From Melieria omissa (lineage: Eukaryota; Arthropoda; Insecta; Diptera; Ulidiidae), in assembly GCA_963971225.1 (NCBI GenBank), contig OZ020270.1, positions 18,647,488-18,711,487 of the forward strand: DNA of 64,000 bases, written 5' to 3'. Below the pieces are notes generated by a model. The model was given only the letters and a program-made list of their open reading frames with translations, was not told the DNA's origin and did not search any database. A program made the translations under genes and the position numbers. Shown one piece after another: positions 1-10,704 of the stretch (the first letter of the stretch is position 1; each line of letters begins with the position of its first letter).

Positions 1-686
1 GTGACGTCATCAGCCGGATGTCGTAATCTTTATTTTATCATTCTTGGTTATAGGTTTGCCGAAAAAAGTTTCGAACGCAGTTCGAGTAGAAAAATTGTTG
101 ATAAAGTGGGCATTATTCATTCTATTTTCAATGTTTGCGACAACCAATAAATTTGATAGTTTGTCAAGGAACTCTCGTCTTGCATCTCTTTTATTGAGTC
201 GGTCGTTTTCCTTACATATCACGAATGCAGCACGTGTCACACACAAAACAAGGGTTTTGCGTAGCATGATATGCAAAAAATGCAAAATTTTTTTGCTTGT
301 ATTTTGTTTTTGTATCATTGCACGTATTGCAAGATTCTGCAATTTTTGCATTTCGTGCACCTTGCAAGGGTTTTGCAAGACATCGAGAATACCCCTAGTG
401 TGTTTGAGTGCAAACAATGAGCATTTATATGCATGTATACGTTCATGCATGTACGCAATAATATAGAAACTAGTATTAGAAGTAAAATATAAAGGCAGAG
501 ACGAAAGAACAACACACAAAAAGTAGGAAAACATTTGAATACGCGTAAATGTTCATATGCGTGCGTGTAAATACTCACATTCATGTTACCACACACTGCA
601 AAAAATATATGAATATAAAATACATGGAAAAAAACAAGACACGTTTACATATTGATATCGCATCATATTTCATACAAAATGTATGG
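1..686. other. AT-rich DNA, no gene recognised
   Basis: I see no recognisable gene or bounded repeat. The open frames on both strands have low-complexity, hydrophobic or Cys-rich translations without family motifs and lie mirror-image over the same bases, as expected of AT-rich non-coding DNA. It may be intergenic or very old transposon sequence. Confidence 0.5.
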
Positions 687-912
687 GTGGTCCAGACAGA
701 CCACTCCGACCGTTCGAAGTATATAAAAGTTAATATCCTTATAATTATCCTTGTGTACATTTTTTCGTCCTGATTTTCGTCCGATCGATAGCTATTGAGA
801 TTTTTGGAAAAGTCAAGAAATTTCAAGTCAATCGCACTACTAGAAGTACTTTTTTTTTTTAAATAAAATCGAAAAAAGTCTGGCCAGACCACTCCGACCG
901 ACGGAGGGTTAA
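687..912. repeat. Possible right end of a TTAA-type DNA element
   Basis: The motif GACCACTCCGACCG occurs twice in the same orientation, near 703 and near 887. The second copy leads into ACGGAGGG followed at once by TTAA (909-912). Read from the other strand this is a terminus starting CCCTCCGT next to TTAA, the layout of the TTAA-flanked elements seen elsewhere in this window. No matching left end is visible, so the element is either truncated or begins before base 1. Confidence 0.3.
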
Positions 913-2310
913 ATCACTATATCGCACTACAGAAGAAATAAATTTTTGTTGAAGTTAATTTTAAGCAAAGTTCTGACAATTTTAGTAAGGGAGAGGGCTG
1001 GGTTATGAACCAGGCTGGGTTGTGAACCATTACTGTTTTTTCTTTCCCTAATTGACATATCGCCAATCTTACAACTGTCAAGTTTGTCTATTGATAGGAC
1101 TCTGCTTGTGTGGTTACACCGAAGTGTTAACACGCATTGCTTGTGGCAGCTACAGACATCGTGTTTGAAAGTTGACTGCAAAAACTTTTTTGCTTTTTTT
1201 AAATGACTGAATTTATTCCAAAAATGTAAGTGTAACACATATTTATTTAGGGTATTGATTCTATTATACGATCCAATATTTGTTTATGTTGAAATATGTT
1301 TGGAAGTGTCGTTATTTTAAAAGTTTCCAAAATGGCATCGTGGTTGGGCTGTGAATCACTGTGGGGGCTGGGTTATGAACCACCTGGTTTTCGTACTACA
1401 TTTGCACTAGGACGGTCAAATATCGCCGGATTTATTAAAATAAAGTAATTTTATGTAATGTCACTCGATTTCGGAGAGTTCACTTGAAGTGGGCCAATGC
1501 GAGAACGCATTCGTATTTCATATGCAAACATTGCGACACCGATTAGGATGAAAAACCAAAACAAATATTGAGCACTTGCATTCATTGCGATTTTTTGGCC
1601 TAAGTGGCGTCATTATAACCTTTTTTTGACCTCTTGAGCCTTCCCGATTAAAAAAATTTTCAACTTATTTCAAAATTATGGGTGTTTTCTTTGTATTTTC
1701 CGACTTTAATTGCGATTTGCCAGATGGTTTACAACCCAGCCACTTTTTTGGAAAAGCGAAAAATCAAGTCCTTAGAAAATTGGACGTAGAGAGTTACATG
1801 TTAATCAAAACGCTAATCTGTCTTCATAACAAATTTGCGCTTTATATTTACCTTTCCAACGGTATCTTCGATTTTTCCGTATCTTTATTCTGTGAAAAGT
1901 TAGAGCCAAAAAACAAAACCCGGTTCACACCCAGCCCTCTCGCTTATATAATTTCAAATAAAAAATTAATTTCGAATTTTCAAAATTTTTCTTTCGTATT
2001 TTTAACTGTCATTTATAATTATACAACTCAGCAAAAGTGACATAACTTAAAATAATTCCGTAATTATTGAATTAAAATATCATCAAAACAGTCACAACTC
2101 AAAATTTTGGATTTTCTAGAATAAAATAAAAAAAAAATTCTTGTAACTTATCCTAAAACATAATCTGTAAGGATTTTCTACTGAACGGTCTATACGTTAT
2201 TTAAAAAAAAAATTTATTTAGCTCAAAAACATTTTTTTGCGTTTCCTGAAAAATCAAAAATTTTGAGTTGTGTCACTTTTGTAGTGCGTGTGCGATATAA
2301 CTTAGTATGA
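913..2310. repeat. Inverted-repeat cluster with a recurring GGCTGGGTT motif
   Basis: A motif close to GGCTGGGTTRTGAACCA recurs near 992, 1013, 1346 and 1365 on the plus strand and near 1724 and 1920 on the minus strand. The copies near 987-1015 and 1918-1945 form an imperfect inverted pair. A second pair matches GTCACAACTCAAAATTTT (from 2091) to its complement near 2262-2283. The ends share ATATCGCAC (near 912, and inverted near 2290). This looks like an old fold-back or MITE cluster; I find no transposase and no secure TSD. Confidence 0.4.
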
Positions 2311-2555
2311 GTTGGGCAAATATGGGCAGCTAAATTTAACTGAATCTTCAAAAACATGAACCAAAGCAGTTATTAAGATACATTTTAAATCGGATACACA
2401 CGGATACATTTTGTAATGTCAAAGCAAAATCACAACATTTGACAAATTTTTACTTGTCCGAACAAATCATCTACTCACCAACTCATCTACTTCTATCGCT
2501 ATCCACATGAAGGGAATGAGAATTGCAAGAATCGCACAAATGCGCTCTTGGCAGG

Positions 2556-2797
2556 CAATGGCAAAAACCTCCAAGTGTGAACGAAAAACTGCCAATCGCC
2601 GTTCGGATTCGGCGTTAAACTGTAGGTCCCCTCCCCCTTTTCCCCATCCGCTTGAAATGTGTGCTGTAACATATGTTGGCAAAACAGTGTTGCATACACA
2701 GTTCAAAAACGGGTGAAATATGTGGTATCACAATGGGCCTTTCAGGCCTCCGAGTGTGTCTCTCATAGAGGCAGCCACCGCAACCTAACCTAACCTA
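2556..2797 (+). mobile_element. SINE-core fragment with a LINE-like (CCTAA)n tail
   Basis: Bases near 2580-2645 carry the core GCCGTTCGGATTCGGC followed by AAACTGTAGGTCCC. The same core occurs in the tRNA-derived SINE at 38928-39253. The 3' part (about 2725-2797) instead resembles the 3' end of the LOA-type LINE whose tail lies at 29950-30050 on the minus strand: both have TCACAATGG, then CTCCGAG, then CCTAA pentamers. I infer a SINE or SINE/LINE chimera sharing its 3' recognition region with that LINE. The tRNA-like head is missing or unrecognisable. Confidence 0.5.
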
Positions 2798-3189
2798 GTA
2801 ACAGAGTTTGTATGTGCGCCTTCGCCGTGATAATCTTGAATTACACTAAATCACAAGTGACTCACAAATTTCAAACAATTTTCTTTTATACAAATAACTG
2901 CACTTTCAAGATGATCGTTCGCGTGGTGATTTTGCCAAATAGAAAATACTACGAGAATCGAATCCCTGAATGTGTTAGCTATTATATAATTATGAAATTG
3001 TATTTTTTATTGACATTCGAATCATAGAATAAAGTTCCACTAGATATGGAAAATACTACAGTGTGCGTAGGTAGCACAAAGGGTATGTGCAAAAAGCGCA
3101 AAATTATGTGCAGTAGCGGGATTGTTTACTGCGATATACATATATAATTTTTTGATTGAATTTTAGGGAATGGGAATATATGTATGTAT
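2798..3189. other. No feature recognised
   Basis: AT-rich sequence between the SINE-like fragment and the hAT element. The short open frame at 2812-3027 has no recognisable motif. Confidence 0.4.
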
Positions 3190-4154
3190 TAGGCATCGCA
3201 ATCCCGGGATCCCGGGATCCCGGACTTTTTCCAGTCCCGAAAATCCCGGGATTCAAATCTTTTAATCCCGGGATTTTCGGGATTGCAAAAGATGCTTCAA
3301 AGTTCAAATGAAATAAATTTAAAAGCACAAAAACCCAATTCCTTATCTGAAGGAGGAGGGAGGGGATAGAGGGCGTCTTTTGCAAAAGGCTTATAATTAT
3401 TTACTAAGCATTCAACCAGCAAGTGTTGAATCTGAAAGATGTTTTCTCTCAGCAGGGTTTATTTGCAATAAATTTCGCTCTAGATTAGAGGGCAAAACAT
3501 TTAATGCCTTAGTATTTTTAAGATCTCAGTTTTTAGTTAATCACAACGCTTAACTTTTTTATCGAAATAATCGAAGTAAAACTAAAAGTACTAACAAATT
3601 AACTATTTTATTTTTTTTTATCAAATATGCGTATATATGTACTTTATGATACATTTGATGCAAAGCAATAAGTTATGTTTAAGTGTCATTTTTGGATAAA
3701 ACAAAATGTTATCAAACTGAAGTTAAATGTCAAATGAAAAACTTTTAAGTTAAACAAAATGTTGTCAAGGATGACTATGTTTATTTATTTGATTTAAATT
3801 TAAGCTGACAATTTTGAATGTAATTGACAACTGATTGTAAATAACAACTGGATTTTGGTGATGTGCCGCGCACAACCAACCACTTCGACGACTCAACACC
3901 GACTGCCTCCCTTTCCGCCTTACAATGTGATTAAATTCAAGATAACAAATCTTAAAACTACCCCAAATGTGATTAAACTGTGTCCATTTTTATGGTAAAT
4001 ATATTATAAACAAGTATTTATGCAATTTGGTAAAATTGTTTTATTTAAAAAATTTGTTATTTGAATCCCGGGATTAAATCCCGGGATCCCGGGATTTGAC
4101 TTTTCAATCCCGAAAATCCCGGGATGGCAAAATGGCAAAAAATTGCGATCCCTA
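3190..4154 (+). mobile_element. Deleted hAT element with 8-bp TSD
   Basis: The ends are TAGGCATCGCAAT (3190-3202) and the complement of TAGGGATCGCAAT (4142-4154), a 12/13 match. Both sides are flanked by GTATGTAT (3182-3189 and 4155-4162), a perfect 8-bp TSD, which is diagnostic of hAT. Both subterminal regions are packed with ATCCCGGGAT palindromes. Inside is only the 3' end of a transposase frame (3367-3553). At 965 bp it cannot be autonomous. This is a strong call because terminal repeats, TSD and coding remnant agree. Confidence 0.9.
3367..3553 (+). pseudogene. hAT transposase C-terminal dimerisation region (remnant)
   Basis: One frame encodes a short stretch with PASVESERCFLSAGF, then FRSRLEG and ALVFLRSQ, ending at TAA 3551-3553. 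The order P-x-S-x-SER-x-F-S-x-A-G followed by R-x-R-L and a Leu-rich strand is the hallmark of the hAT C-terminal dimerisation domain, through which hAT transposases oligomerise. The N-terminal zinc finger and the RNase-H-like catalytic core are absent, so this is the last ~60 codons of a transposase left by internal deletion. Confidence 0.85.
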
Positions 4155-4162
4155 GTATGTAT

Positions 4163-4449
4163 GTATTTTTTTTATGAATTATATTTTGTGTTAGTGTATG
4201 TAACTAGTTAATTAATTTTTAATTAATTTTAATTTTTTAATTAAAAATTGTGGGCTTATCTTGAGGGGGCCCAATGCCCGAGTATGGGATCTCTTTGCAG
4301 TTTTGTGTCCGCTCCTGTGCTGTACTGTGCACTGCTATGTTGTTGGCTGCCCTGTTCGTCTGCTTTGTGTTGTGCTGTGTGTTTGTTGTTTTATGTTTGT
4401 TGAGTGTGTTTGTTGTTGTTTTTCGGTTCGGCTGTAATTGTAATTCAAG
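4163..4449 (-). other. Possible 3' extension of the neighbouring LINE
   Basis: If the MITE at 4453-4963 is ignored, the minus-strand frame of the LINE at 4967-8605 stays open for roughly 75 more codons, to about 4218. The predicted residues are a low-complexity Thr/Asn/Gln/Lys mix, so I cannot tell coding sequence from 3' UTR. A polyadenylate tail is not clearly visible. The plus-strand open frame at 4274-4612 is Cys/Val/Leu-rich and unconvincing. Confidence 0.3.
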
Positions 4450-4452
4450 TAA

Positions 4453-4963
4453 AGCGGCCTTTAGACGGTCTTGTTTGCAATCATGTGCGATGGGGGAAAT
4501 GTGCGATGAGCGTTTACACGGTCAAACATGTGCGCACACTTCAGTTGTCTCGCTCCTGCCAACGAAGCAACATGGTATGCGCTTTCGCATCAATTTCTTT
4601 AAATTTGCATAAAAGCACCTCTATGCTGCGTTTCTTTTAATTTTTATTTGTATAATCTTCACCTTTTACTTCTCACAGTTCGGGATTGTGTCTATACACC
4701 TCAAAGAACTCCTTCCATAATATTTCATTTTTTTGCGACGCCATCCTCACTGCTCGCTATCCACCAATCGAATGAAAACATGCACTATGTGTGTCACACA
4801 GCTGTTTACACGGTCGCACATGTGCGTCACGCCGACAGAGAAATCAAAAAATTTTGAAAACCGTCGCACATGTCCGACGACACGAATTTCTTGCGATTAC
4901 ACGGTCATTCTTCTCGTCGCGCCGCACATGATTGCGGACATGTGGGACCGTCTAAAGGTCGCT
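4453..4963. mobile_element. 511-bp MITE, 3-bp TSD (PIF/Harbinger-like)
   Basis: Termini AGCGGCCTTTAGACGG (from 4453) and the complement of AGCGACCTTTAGACGG (ending 4963) match 15/16 and are flanked by TAA on both sides (4450-4452, 4964-4966). A TAA duplication fits the TWA preference of PIF/Harbinger elements. Internal copies of TTACACGGTC and CACATGTGCG occur in both orientations. There is no coding capacity. It interrupts the 3' part of a LINE. Confidence 0.7.
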
Positions 4964-4966
4964 TAA

Positions 4967-5773
4967 GAATATATCATTACTCCGAAGACTTCTAGTAGGA
5001 ATATGAAAGGAAATGCGCTCAAGCAGGCATGGGGAATCAATCACTCCACTAATAATGTCGAAAACAAAGGAAAGTGAAAGGATAACCCTTCTACTGTTTA
5101 GCGATTTTAAGTTGATTAACAGACATCTTGCATCATAAGAAGGAATAGGATCGACAAAATTCAACGATCTCAATGCAAATCGTACAAACGATTTCTGAAT
5201 GCGTTCGAGTCTATTGATATGACAAACATGATACGGTCTCCAAATAAAGACGGCGTATTCCAACTTCGACCGTACCAGAGAATTGTAAAGTTATTTCAGA
5301 GTATATGGGTCAGTGAAATCAGAACCAAAGCGCCGAATGAAGGCTAGTAAAGAATAGGACTTAGCAATGGTGTAATTTAAGTGACTATGAAATAAAAATT
5401 TTGAGTCAAAACCACACCAAGATCAGAGTTTTCATAGGAAGCTTTTAATCGCGAACCATGAATGAAATACGAAGTAGGAATAACGGAACGGGATTTGGAG
5501 AAGGACACATGAGAACACTAACTAATATTTAGGAGCAATTGATTTTGATGACACCATGCGACTACATTGTTGAGATCAGATTGGAGCTTAGCCGAGTCAG
5601 AAGGGCTCGCAACACAATTAAAGATTTTCAAATCATCCGCATACAAGAGGAATTTCGAAAACTTAAAGCATTCAGAGATATCATTGATAAAAATGACAAA
5701 GAGCAAGGGACCAAGAATACTTCCTTGGGGGACACCGGATGAGGCAACAAAGGATTGGGAGTAAGTGTTGTCA
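4967..5773 (-). pseudogene. LINE ORF2 remnant: RT palm and C-terminus
   Basis: This is the continuation of the pseudogene at 7305-8605 on the other side of the nested insertion; 5763-5773 is the shared target duplication. It encodes FVIFINDIS and the YADDLKIF catalytic motif (ORF at 5518-5706). After several stops comes a thumb-like region around 4967-5263 with IQKSFVRFALRS. Degenerate sequence at 5264-5517 still reads as LINE in pieces. The frame is broken by at least four stops. Confidence 0.75.
5763..5773. repeat. Target-site duplication, left copy
   Basis: AAGTGTTGTCA here is repeated exactly at 7294-7304, bounding the nested LINE fragment. Removing the insert and one copy restores continuity of the host LINE frame. 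Confidence 0.9.
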
Positions 5774-7293
5774 GAGAAAAGAAGAACTTAACTACTCGAA
5801 GAAGGTTAAGTACCTAGGGGTAACTCTAGACAGTAAATTGAACTGGAGACCCCACGTAGATCGCATGCTTACAAGAGCAGGTAATGCTATCTGGAGCTGC
5901 AAGAGGATCTGTGGGAAAAACTGGGGTCTGAGGCCGAAATGGCTTCAGAAGATTTACACCCTAGTAATTCTGCCAACTATCACTTATGAAGCGATAGTCT
6001 GGTGGAAGAAACCCACAGAAGTAACAACTGCGACTAAGCTAGAGAAACTACAAAGACTAGCGAATACCTGTATAACAGGATGTCTCAGAACCACTCCAAC
6101 TGCAGCTCTCAATGTTATATTGGGAATGCTACCGCTGGAACTGAATGTGCAGATGGCAGCAACCAATAGCACACACAGGCTGATGCATAATGGATCCATA
6201 CCAAGGGATGCACAGGCAATCGGCCACCGATCTCTGCTGAGGGACAGGAGGCGGGATGGAGGCTTTTAGATGCCTCTGGACCAGAAGCACCTCTTCAGAA
6301 AAAGTTACGCAACGTATATACCTCACAGGTTGGACTGGGCTGATAAAAAGATCAGTCTCACGTGTGAGGACATTGTCTGGTATACCGATGGGTCCAAGAC
6401 AGAAGAAGGAACAGGGGCAGGAATATTTAGCTCCGGTTTCCAGTCTTCTGTAAGTCTTGGGGACAAAGCCTCGATTTTTCGATTGAGGTCTTTGCCATAA
6501 ATGTGTGTGCCAGGAAATTACTAACACTCAATGTTAGAAGGAAAAGGATAATCATAATGTCAGACAGCCAGGCGGCAATCAAGGCCCTACGCTCGATGAC
6601 ATTTGACTCCAAACTGGTCTGGGAGACAGCAAATGTTCTCCAGGATCTCTCAAGGGAAAACCAAGTGATAATACACTGGATCCCTGCGCACTGTGGGCAC
6701 GATGGTAATGAGGAAGCGGACAAATTGGCAAAGGATGGGGCTGCTAGCCGGCCCTACGGACCTGAACCAATCATAGGTGTTAGCAAGTCTCATTACAGAC
6801 ATTGTGTTAAACAGGAATTCATTAATCGAGCAAACCACAAATGGTCGAACACAATGGGGCAACGATGCTCCAAGCTTTTCTTTCCAGCCTACTCGGAAAG
6901 GAAATCCAGGTACCTAATTGACCTAAGCAGAAAGGAGCTCAAGATCATGACGGGGATGCTAAGTGGACACTGTCTGCTAAATATGCATAAGGCGCGTCTG
7001 GGATAACGGACAGCGAACTTTGCAGATTTTGTATGGAAGAAGAAGAGACTTCTATACATATTATAACTGAATGCCCTGCCCTAATACACGCAAGAAAGCG
7101 AATATTAGGGAAGGAGGTAATACAGACGAGAGATTTGTCTGAAAGGAATCTAAGGAAACTAAAGGAGTTCCTAGATAACATTGGAGGACACGAACTTCTC
7201 CAGTAACGTAGAGGGACATGACACAATAGTTCACTACTTGGACGCAGTGTCTCGGGCAGGTGTTGTCCGAATCCCAAATCTAATCTAATCTAA
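5774..7293 (+). mobile_element. 5'-truncated RNase-H LINE (LOA/I-like), nested
   Basis: An 11-bp perfect TSD (5763-5773 and 7294-7304) bounds this insert. It begins inside the RT thumb and runs through RNase H and a Cys/His-rich C-terminus to a short CTAAT-pentamer tail (about 7275-7293). Severe 5' truncation plus a repeat tail is typical of target-primed reverse transcription. It lies opposite in orientation to the LINE it entered, so it is younger than that LINE. Confidence 0.9.
5787..7206 (+). pseudogene. LINE ORF2 C-terminal half: RT thumb, RNase H, zinc-knuckle
   Basis: The thumb region (to 6269) contains VKYLGVTLDSKLNW and LQKIYTLVILPTITYE. After a frameshift near 6269 comes RNase H with YTDGSKTEEGTGAG (near 6380), then, after a stop near 6500, SDSQAAIKAL, IIHWIPAHCG and EEADKLAKDG. 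These cover the D, D and final H/D regions of an RNase H that removes the RNA strand during retrotransposition. The end (7007-7206) encodes a CRFC...H...C motif. I count at least two frame breaks plus a stop, so it is dead. Confidence 0.8.
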
Positions 7294-7304
7294 AAGTGTT
7301 GTCA

Positions 7305-8605
7305 ACAACAACTGCACAGTTACGGAGGGAGAGGTATAATTTAACCCACAGTAAGAGAGTGGAATGATATCCCAAACTAGCCAGTTTTGAAACTAGGATA
7401 GAGTGACTCACTTTGTCGAAAGCTTTCGAGAAGTCAGTATATACAGTATCAACTTGAAGACGATAATTAAAAGCGGACATACAAAATTCCGAGAAAACCG
7501 CCAGGTTTGTGACTGTTGATCTGCCGGTCATAAAGCCATGTTGGTTATTGCAGATGAAACGCTTAACTGTAAAAAACAATTTTTGTTTGACAATGTATTC
7601 AATTAACTTTGAGACCACCGTCAGTTTTGAAATAGACCTATAGTTCGAAATGTCGTTCTTATTGCCACTTTTGAAAATGGGCGTAATAAAAGTGACCTTC
7701 CAAGCATCAATAAATTCACCTGTTTGGAGGGATTTATTGAAAATTAAAAGAAGTGGATAGGCAAAAGCAGAGCAAAGCTTAAAGAGGTAAGGAGACAGAC
7801 CATCATTACCCATATTAGAAGAGTTTTTGATAAAGCGAATACCATCCAAAACATCGTCAAGGGATAGAGAGAGCGAACCAAAGTTAATGGGGGAATTAAC
7901 GTTCGGTTTGCCATCCACTGAATTAGTGACAGGTTCAAAATTAGCTCGGAAAAAATCCGCAAAGAGATTAGATGCTTCCAGGGGGGAAGAAGCATGCTAA
8001 CCATTGTAAAACACTTCAGAAGGAATACTTGAGCACGACTTTTTTGACTTGACATAATGCCAGAATGCCTTTGGATTTGATTTAATATCTGACTCTAATT
8101 TACGAGCATAATTACGTTGAAGGACTTTACTCAAGGATTTAAACTCCATCGAATAGCGACGGAATTTATCTCTATAAAGTAGAGAGTTTGAAGATTTGAA
8201 CTTTTTAAAAAATTTATTTCTCAAGTTCTTTAGCTTTTTTAACTCTTTGGTGTACCACAGAATACTATAGCATTTCTTAATTGTACGCGGTATATTCCTA
8301 ATGCAAATATCACTATTCTTAAATTTAAAAATATCAAAACATTTGGCAACACTAGCATGAGCAAATAACGAATCCCAATCTAAACAGAAATTTCCTCATT
8401 AACAACATCAAAATTGCAGCGTTTAAAGCAAAAGTTATTAGATTGATTGTTATCACTAAGACCTTTGAAGTCGTAGAACTCTAATAGAATAACAAGCGGT
8501 ACGTGGTGTAAACCAGACCTTGACAATGGATCGAGGCATTCGTTCAATACAAAATTCATGTTATCATTTATGAAGACAAGATCAAGAATTCTAAGTAGTT
8601 TATTT
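7305..8605 (-). pseudogene. LINE ORF2 remnant: endonuclease end and RT N-half
   Basis: The first part (about 8605-8400) encodes an endonuclease-like C-terminus with ILDLVFIND. Positions 8224-7997 encode a Lys/Ser-rich linker. The 7280-7918 frame shows the RT signatures NDGLSPYLFKLC, TPIFKSG, the NYRSIS motif, QHGFMTGRST and the first catalytic region YTDFSKAFDKV. These regions copy LINE RNA into DNA at the insertion site. The frame is cut by the nested LINE right after codons for VVDNT. Stop codons separate the pieces, so no functional protein is expected. Confidence 0.8.
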
Positions 8606-9106
8606 AGTTTGTGTATTGCAAATATTTTTCACTCTGTTTTCGATTTGTTTGTCACTTCCTTTTCTTTTTTTTGTTTTTTTGTTTACTGCGTTTTTTTGTG
8701 CCACTTTTGATAATTGATGATTGTTGTAACTATGTGTTTTTTTTTTGTTGTGTCTTTTCACTTTTCAATTGTTTTTACACTTGTTTTTTGTCTTGTATGT
8801 GAAATTGTTTTCTTTTTTTATTTGTTAATACAAACATTCGCGGCTCGATCGCGAATGGCTCGAAGGACCATGTTTATATTCGATCGTCGTGGAGCGTGGT
8901 AAATAAAAAGAACGGATTGCTGGGCTTATGGGGTGTTTATTCACTGACGTCTGAATAACGAGTAACAAGTAGTACACGAAACATTAAACGATACAAACGG
9001 CCGAAGCCGGGGAGCAGAAAATTGGGGGAACATAAGTACAAAGGGAAAAGGAAAGATTGGGATTGGAGATGGGATCGACGGATCACTGAAGACAGCACTC
9101 ATCTAA
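8606..9106. other. T-rich then unassigned sequence
   Basis: Positions 8606-8830 are strongly T-rich with no credible protein. Positions 8840-9100 are of more balanced composition but match nothing I recognise. Part may be the 5' portion of the piggyBac element whose transposase remnant follows. Confidence 0.35.
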
Positions 9107-9657
9107 ACAGCCGCCAAGCCCCATAAATGGGGATTGCAAATGTTTACGCGAGCAGGTTCATCGAGAATTATATATGACTTCGCTCTCTATATTGGAGATG
9201 GTACTGGTACATGCGAATAATTGACTGGGCTTTGGGGACGGCAGTAACCAATTACTGGCTTTTGTATCGCAAGCACCTCAAAATGGCCGTGCCGAACGCA
9301 AAGCATATTGCAACTTATCAAAATCCAGAAGGAAATAGCAAATGAGTTGCTAAATTCTGCACCATCCTCCTCGTGCTCAGTAGGGTACGACCCAGGGAAA
9401 CTATTTTAAAACAAGGGGAAATAGATTCATCACCGTCATCTCCGTCTTCTTTTGCATCCAGTTCCAAGAGCCATAAAATTACTTATGATCCGCCAAATTC
9501 GAAGAGGTATGATGAAAGCGGTCATTGGATAGTGTGGGGAGAAAAAGTTCGATGCCGCCATTGCAAGACGGGAAGACCCGTATCATAATGTGTGAAATGT
9601 GGTGTTCACCTATATTGTAACACAAGAAAAAATTGTTTTCTCTCGTATCATACGTAA
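9107..9657 (+). pseudogene. piggyBac-type transposase C-terminal remnant
   Basis: Two overlapping frames give piggyBac signatures. The first (9107-9220) reads KPHKWGLQMFTRAGSS then IIYDFALY, a conserved motif ahead of the last catalytic Asp. A deletion or frameshift leads to a second frame with WALGTAVTNYWLLYRKH. It ends in a Cys-rich finger with CRHCKTG...CVKCGVHLYC...CFLSYH, the C-terminal zinc-binding domain that recognises the element's ends. A TAA sits inside the finger (9586-9588), and a TGA lies upstream near 9341. The central catalytic region is missing. No terminal repeats are resolved. Confidence 0.8.
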
Positions 9658-9801
9658 GACATTATACTGCCAAAAAAGATTCTTGCAGAATCAATAGTCA
9701 AAACTTTGCTCTCATAAACCGCCTTTCATTTTTCACTGCTATGAAATACTTCCTTAACGGGCTCGGAAGGGTGAAGGGGACGTAAAACATTAAATTACCG
9801 G

Positions 9802-10158
9802 TTTAAAACTCTTCCCTCTAATGGACAGGTTCTGACAGTTCTGTTCTATAATATTCGGGAAGTCGATTTAAGTGTCAATGAAAGCGCCAATTTAACTATT
9901 CGTGAGTGCATTATTTACTGGGAAAAGGCACGACTACCAACTAAATCTTTACCGAACTGTGTTAAAAAACTCGTTAACTTGTACCAAGTTTGGAGAGATT
10001 TGCAAAAAAATGCAAATAAAACTCAAGGCGTGTTTGAGCAGCGTTGGCAAGAGTTTATTTCAAACTTAAATGATTTGTTTGATCTCGCGCATGCCGATGC
10101 GCTTGAATTAATAAAGATTAATGAAGATAATGTCTTCCTGCAGCGCCATTATTATTGA
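9802..10158 (+). pseudogene. Fossil multicopy arthropod ORF family, piece 1
   Basis: One frame is open for about 118 codons to TGA 10156-10158, with IREVDLSVNES, WEKARLPTKSLP and DLFDLAHADALELIKINED. From memory this matches the N-terminal part of a widespread, uncharacterised, multicopy arthropod protein family with a conserved D-x-F-D-x-AHADAL motif, thought to be transposon-derived. Its class is unknown to me. The next pieces of the same family follow on the same strand and in the right order at 20636, 22665, 24060 and 26871. The start codon is not identified. Confidence 0.55.
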
Positions 10159-10704
10159 GTAATGCGTATTTACAAAGAATATGAAGTGTATAGAAGGCGC
10201 ATCTGAGCTCAAAAATTCAAATTTTTGTTTGCGAGCTTCATAGAGCGGGGGGAAGCCACAAAAGGGAAAGAGTGGTGCCAGCAGGAGAGCAAGCGCTTCA
10301 GTTTACGCTCATTGACTGTGTGAACTGAAGCACGCGCTACAACAAACACACATGAAGTGAAAGTACCGCTTCTCCTGTATACTTTGAGGCGTTGGTGGTT
10401 GTTTTGGTCACTCAATAATTTTTTGTGCAAATTTCTCACAGCGACACCAGCCAGCGCAATGATCGTCGTTTCAACTACGCTATTGTTTTTTGTTGTTGTA
10501 GTTTTTGTGTGTATGCTTTTTTTGTATTAACGATTGCTTTTGCTACATAGCTCGAGAAAAATGTAAACAGCTCTTCTTTTGTTGTTTTTTTATTGTTTAT
10601 GTTTTGCATCGTTTGGAACTTTCTTTTTTTAATTTACTGTCACAGCATTCATCAGGAAATCTGAAGGAGCAAATAGGTAGCAGAAGTCTGTAACCGATTG
10701 ATAA
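10159..10704. other. No gene recognised
   Basis: Low-complexity sequence, T-rich at 10480-10640. It may be intron of the fossil locus whose pieces flank it. The antisense frame at 10209-10439 has no family motif. Confidence 0.4.

Larger units (their letters stand above)
4967..8605 (-). mobile_element. Decayed Jockey/CR1-like LINE, 5'-truncated
   Basis: Reading right to left: endonuclease C-terminus (8605-8230), linker (8224-7997), RT fingers and palm (7918-7305), then, after a nested LINE (5774-7293), the YADD palm (5763-5518) and thumb/C-terminal region (5263-4967). The order and the Arg/Tyr-rich C-terminus fit the Jockey/CR1 group, which lacks RNase H. Several stops and frameshifts make it dead. 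The 5' break is near 8605, where T-rich unrelated sequence begins. The 3' end is disrupted by a MITE. Confidence 0.8.

Noticed and set aside
10..900. Several 60-170-codon frames
   Set aside because: Mirror-image frames in AT-rich DNA with no motif or plausible codon bias.
4274..4640. Cys/Val-rich secreted-like protein
   Set aside because: TGT/GTT-rich low-complexity DNA, crossing a MITE boundary at 4453.
9373..9588. Independent 71-codon zinc-finger gene
   Set aside because: Reading past the stop completes the Cys-rich end of a piggyBac transposase, so it is a fragment of that pseudogene.
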